This document shows positions 63,546 to 64,000 of a stretch of 64,000 nucleotides of DNA, one piece after another. Both the position numbers and the translations under genes were made by a program. Position 1 is the stretch's first letter. Each line of letters opens with the position of its first letter. Below the pieces are notes generated by a model. It searched no databases. It worked only from the letters and a program-made list of their open reading frames with translations, and was not told where the DNA came from. Source of the DNA: Thermincola carboxydiphila (lineage in GTDB: Bacteria > Bacillota > Thermincolia > Thermincolales > UBA2595); contig JAENYP010000001.1 of NCBI GenBank assembly GCA_016841725.1, positions 1 through 64,000 of the forward strand, given 5' to 3'.

Positions 63546-64000
63546 TTATACTTTTGCGGCCGCTAAACCTGGCTTAAATTCCTCAAGCCTGTTGAGCGCC
63601 CTTTCTGATATTTTACCATATCTCAGCCGCTTATCCCGGATTTTTTCATCGAGTTTTGGTAAAATTCCGAAATTAATATTCATGGGTTGAAAATTTTTGG
63701 TCACCGGTGTGGTAATATATTTGCATAATGCCCCATGGGCTGTTTCCTCCGGAAAAATAACCGGCATCCCACCGGCGGTCATCCTGGCTGCGTTAATCCC
63801 GGCAACAAGACCCATTGCCGCCGATTCCACATAGCCTTCAACCCCGGTAATCTGTCCGGCAAAATAGATATTTTCGTCGTTCTTCAACTGAAGAGTCGGC
63901 CTCAGTATTTCGGGAGAATTAATAAAAGTATTCCGGTGCATTACGCCATAACGTACGAACTCGGCATTTTCGAGTCCCGGGATCATTCTGAAAACCCGAT
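63546..64000 (-). CDS. trmFO: tRNA m5U54 methyltransferase TrmFO, C-terminal part (cut by window edge)
   Basis: The last 151 codons are in the window; the FAD-binding N-terminal part lies beyond base 64000. [32 protein letters not shown], then [27 protein letters not shown] and the C-terminal [12 protein letters not shown] are characteristic. It methylates U54 of tRNA using folate. The reading frame continues past the Met at 63986, which is internal. Confidence 0.96.
   Translation of the reverse strand, partial: RVFRMIPGLENAEFVRYGVMHRNTFINSPEILRPTLQLKNDENIYFAGQITGVEGYVESAAMGLVAGINAARMTAGGMPVIFPEETAHGALCKYITTPVTKNFQPMNINFGILPKLDEKIRDKRLRYGKISERALNRLEEFKPGLAAAKV

Overview
The window is a compact chromosomal segment in which every recognisable gene lies on the minus strand. 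It comes from a Gram-positive, flagellated member of the Firmicutes, most likely a Clostridia/Desulfotomaculia-type (Peptococcaceae-like) bacterium. The reasons are a PolC-type replicative polymerase, CodY, FliY with CheC/CheD chemotaxis, a SigD-FapA-SwrB-like operon tail, the MEP isoprenoid genes dxr and ispG, and a gene order that matches the Bacillus subtilis trmFO-xerC-hslVU-codY-fla/che-rpsB-tsf-pyrH-frr-uppS-cdsA-dxr-rseP-proS-polC-rimP-nusA-ylxRQ-infB arrangement almost gene for gene. The species itself cannot be named from the sequence.

Reading in the direction of transcription (high to low coordinates): trmFO (cut by the window edge), a hemolysin III-type membrane protein, xerC, hslV, hslU and codY. 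hslV and hslU, normally adjacent, are separated by about 1.9 kb holding a 250-bp foldback repeat and an AT-rich gene for a coiled-coil/DUF4041/GIY-YIG nuclease protein, a likely anti-phage gene. After a codY terminator and a second foldback element comes a long leader with a cyclic-di-GMP-I (GEMM) riboswitch and a terminator hairpin. It sits directly before the 33-kb flagellar and chemotaxis operon: flgB-flgC-fliE-fliF-fliG-fliH-fliI-fliJ-motE/ylxF-[repeat]-fliK-flgD-small operon protein-flgE-flbD-fliL-fliM-fliY-cheY-fliO-fliP-fliQ-fliR-flhB-flhA-flhF-flhG-PilZ-cheB-cheA-cheW-cheC-cheD-hypothetical-sigD-fapA-hypothetical-swrB-like-mltG-like. A PilZ protein inside the operon and a c-di-GMP riboswitch before it would put motility under c-di-GMP control both in synthesis and in function (inference).

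A third foldback element separates this operon from rpsB-tsf, which has its own promoter, a leader hairpin and an intercistronic terminator-like hairpin. Then follow pyrH-frr, a mini PASTA-like protein, an 8Fe ferredoxin (short, ending in a clear terminator), then uppS-cdsA-ytvI-like-dxr-rseP-ispG-proS (lipid carrier, phospholipid and isoprenoid synthesis, membrane proteolysis, prolyl-tRNA charging), a GT2 glycosyltransferase, an MgtC family protein, polC, a three-gene phosphatase/kinase/STAS partner-switch module, and finally rimP-nusA-ylxR-ylxQ-infB (translation and transcription factors; infB is cut by the window start).

Two features recur. Several proteins carry in-frame tandem-repeat expansions (IF-2, NusA, FliK, SwrB-like and MltG-like proteins). 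The intergenic regions hold at least three families of non-coding foldback elements, one of them present twice. Many starts are TTG or GTG, chosen here from ribosome-binding-site spacing.
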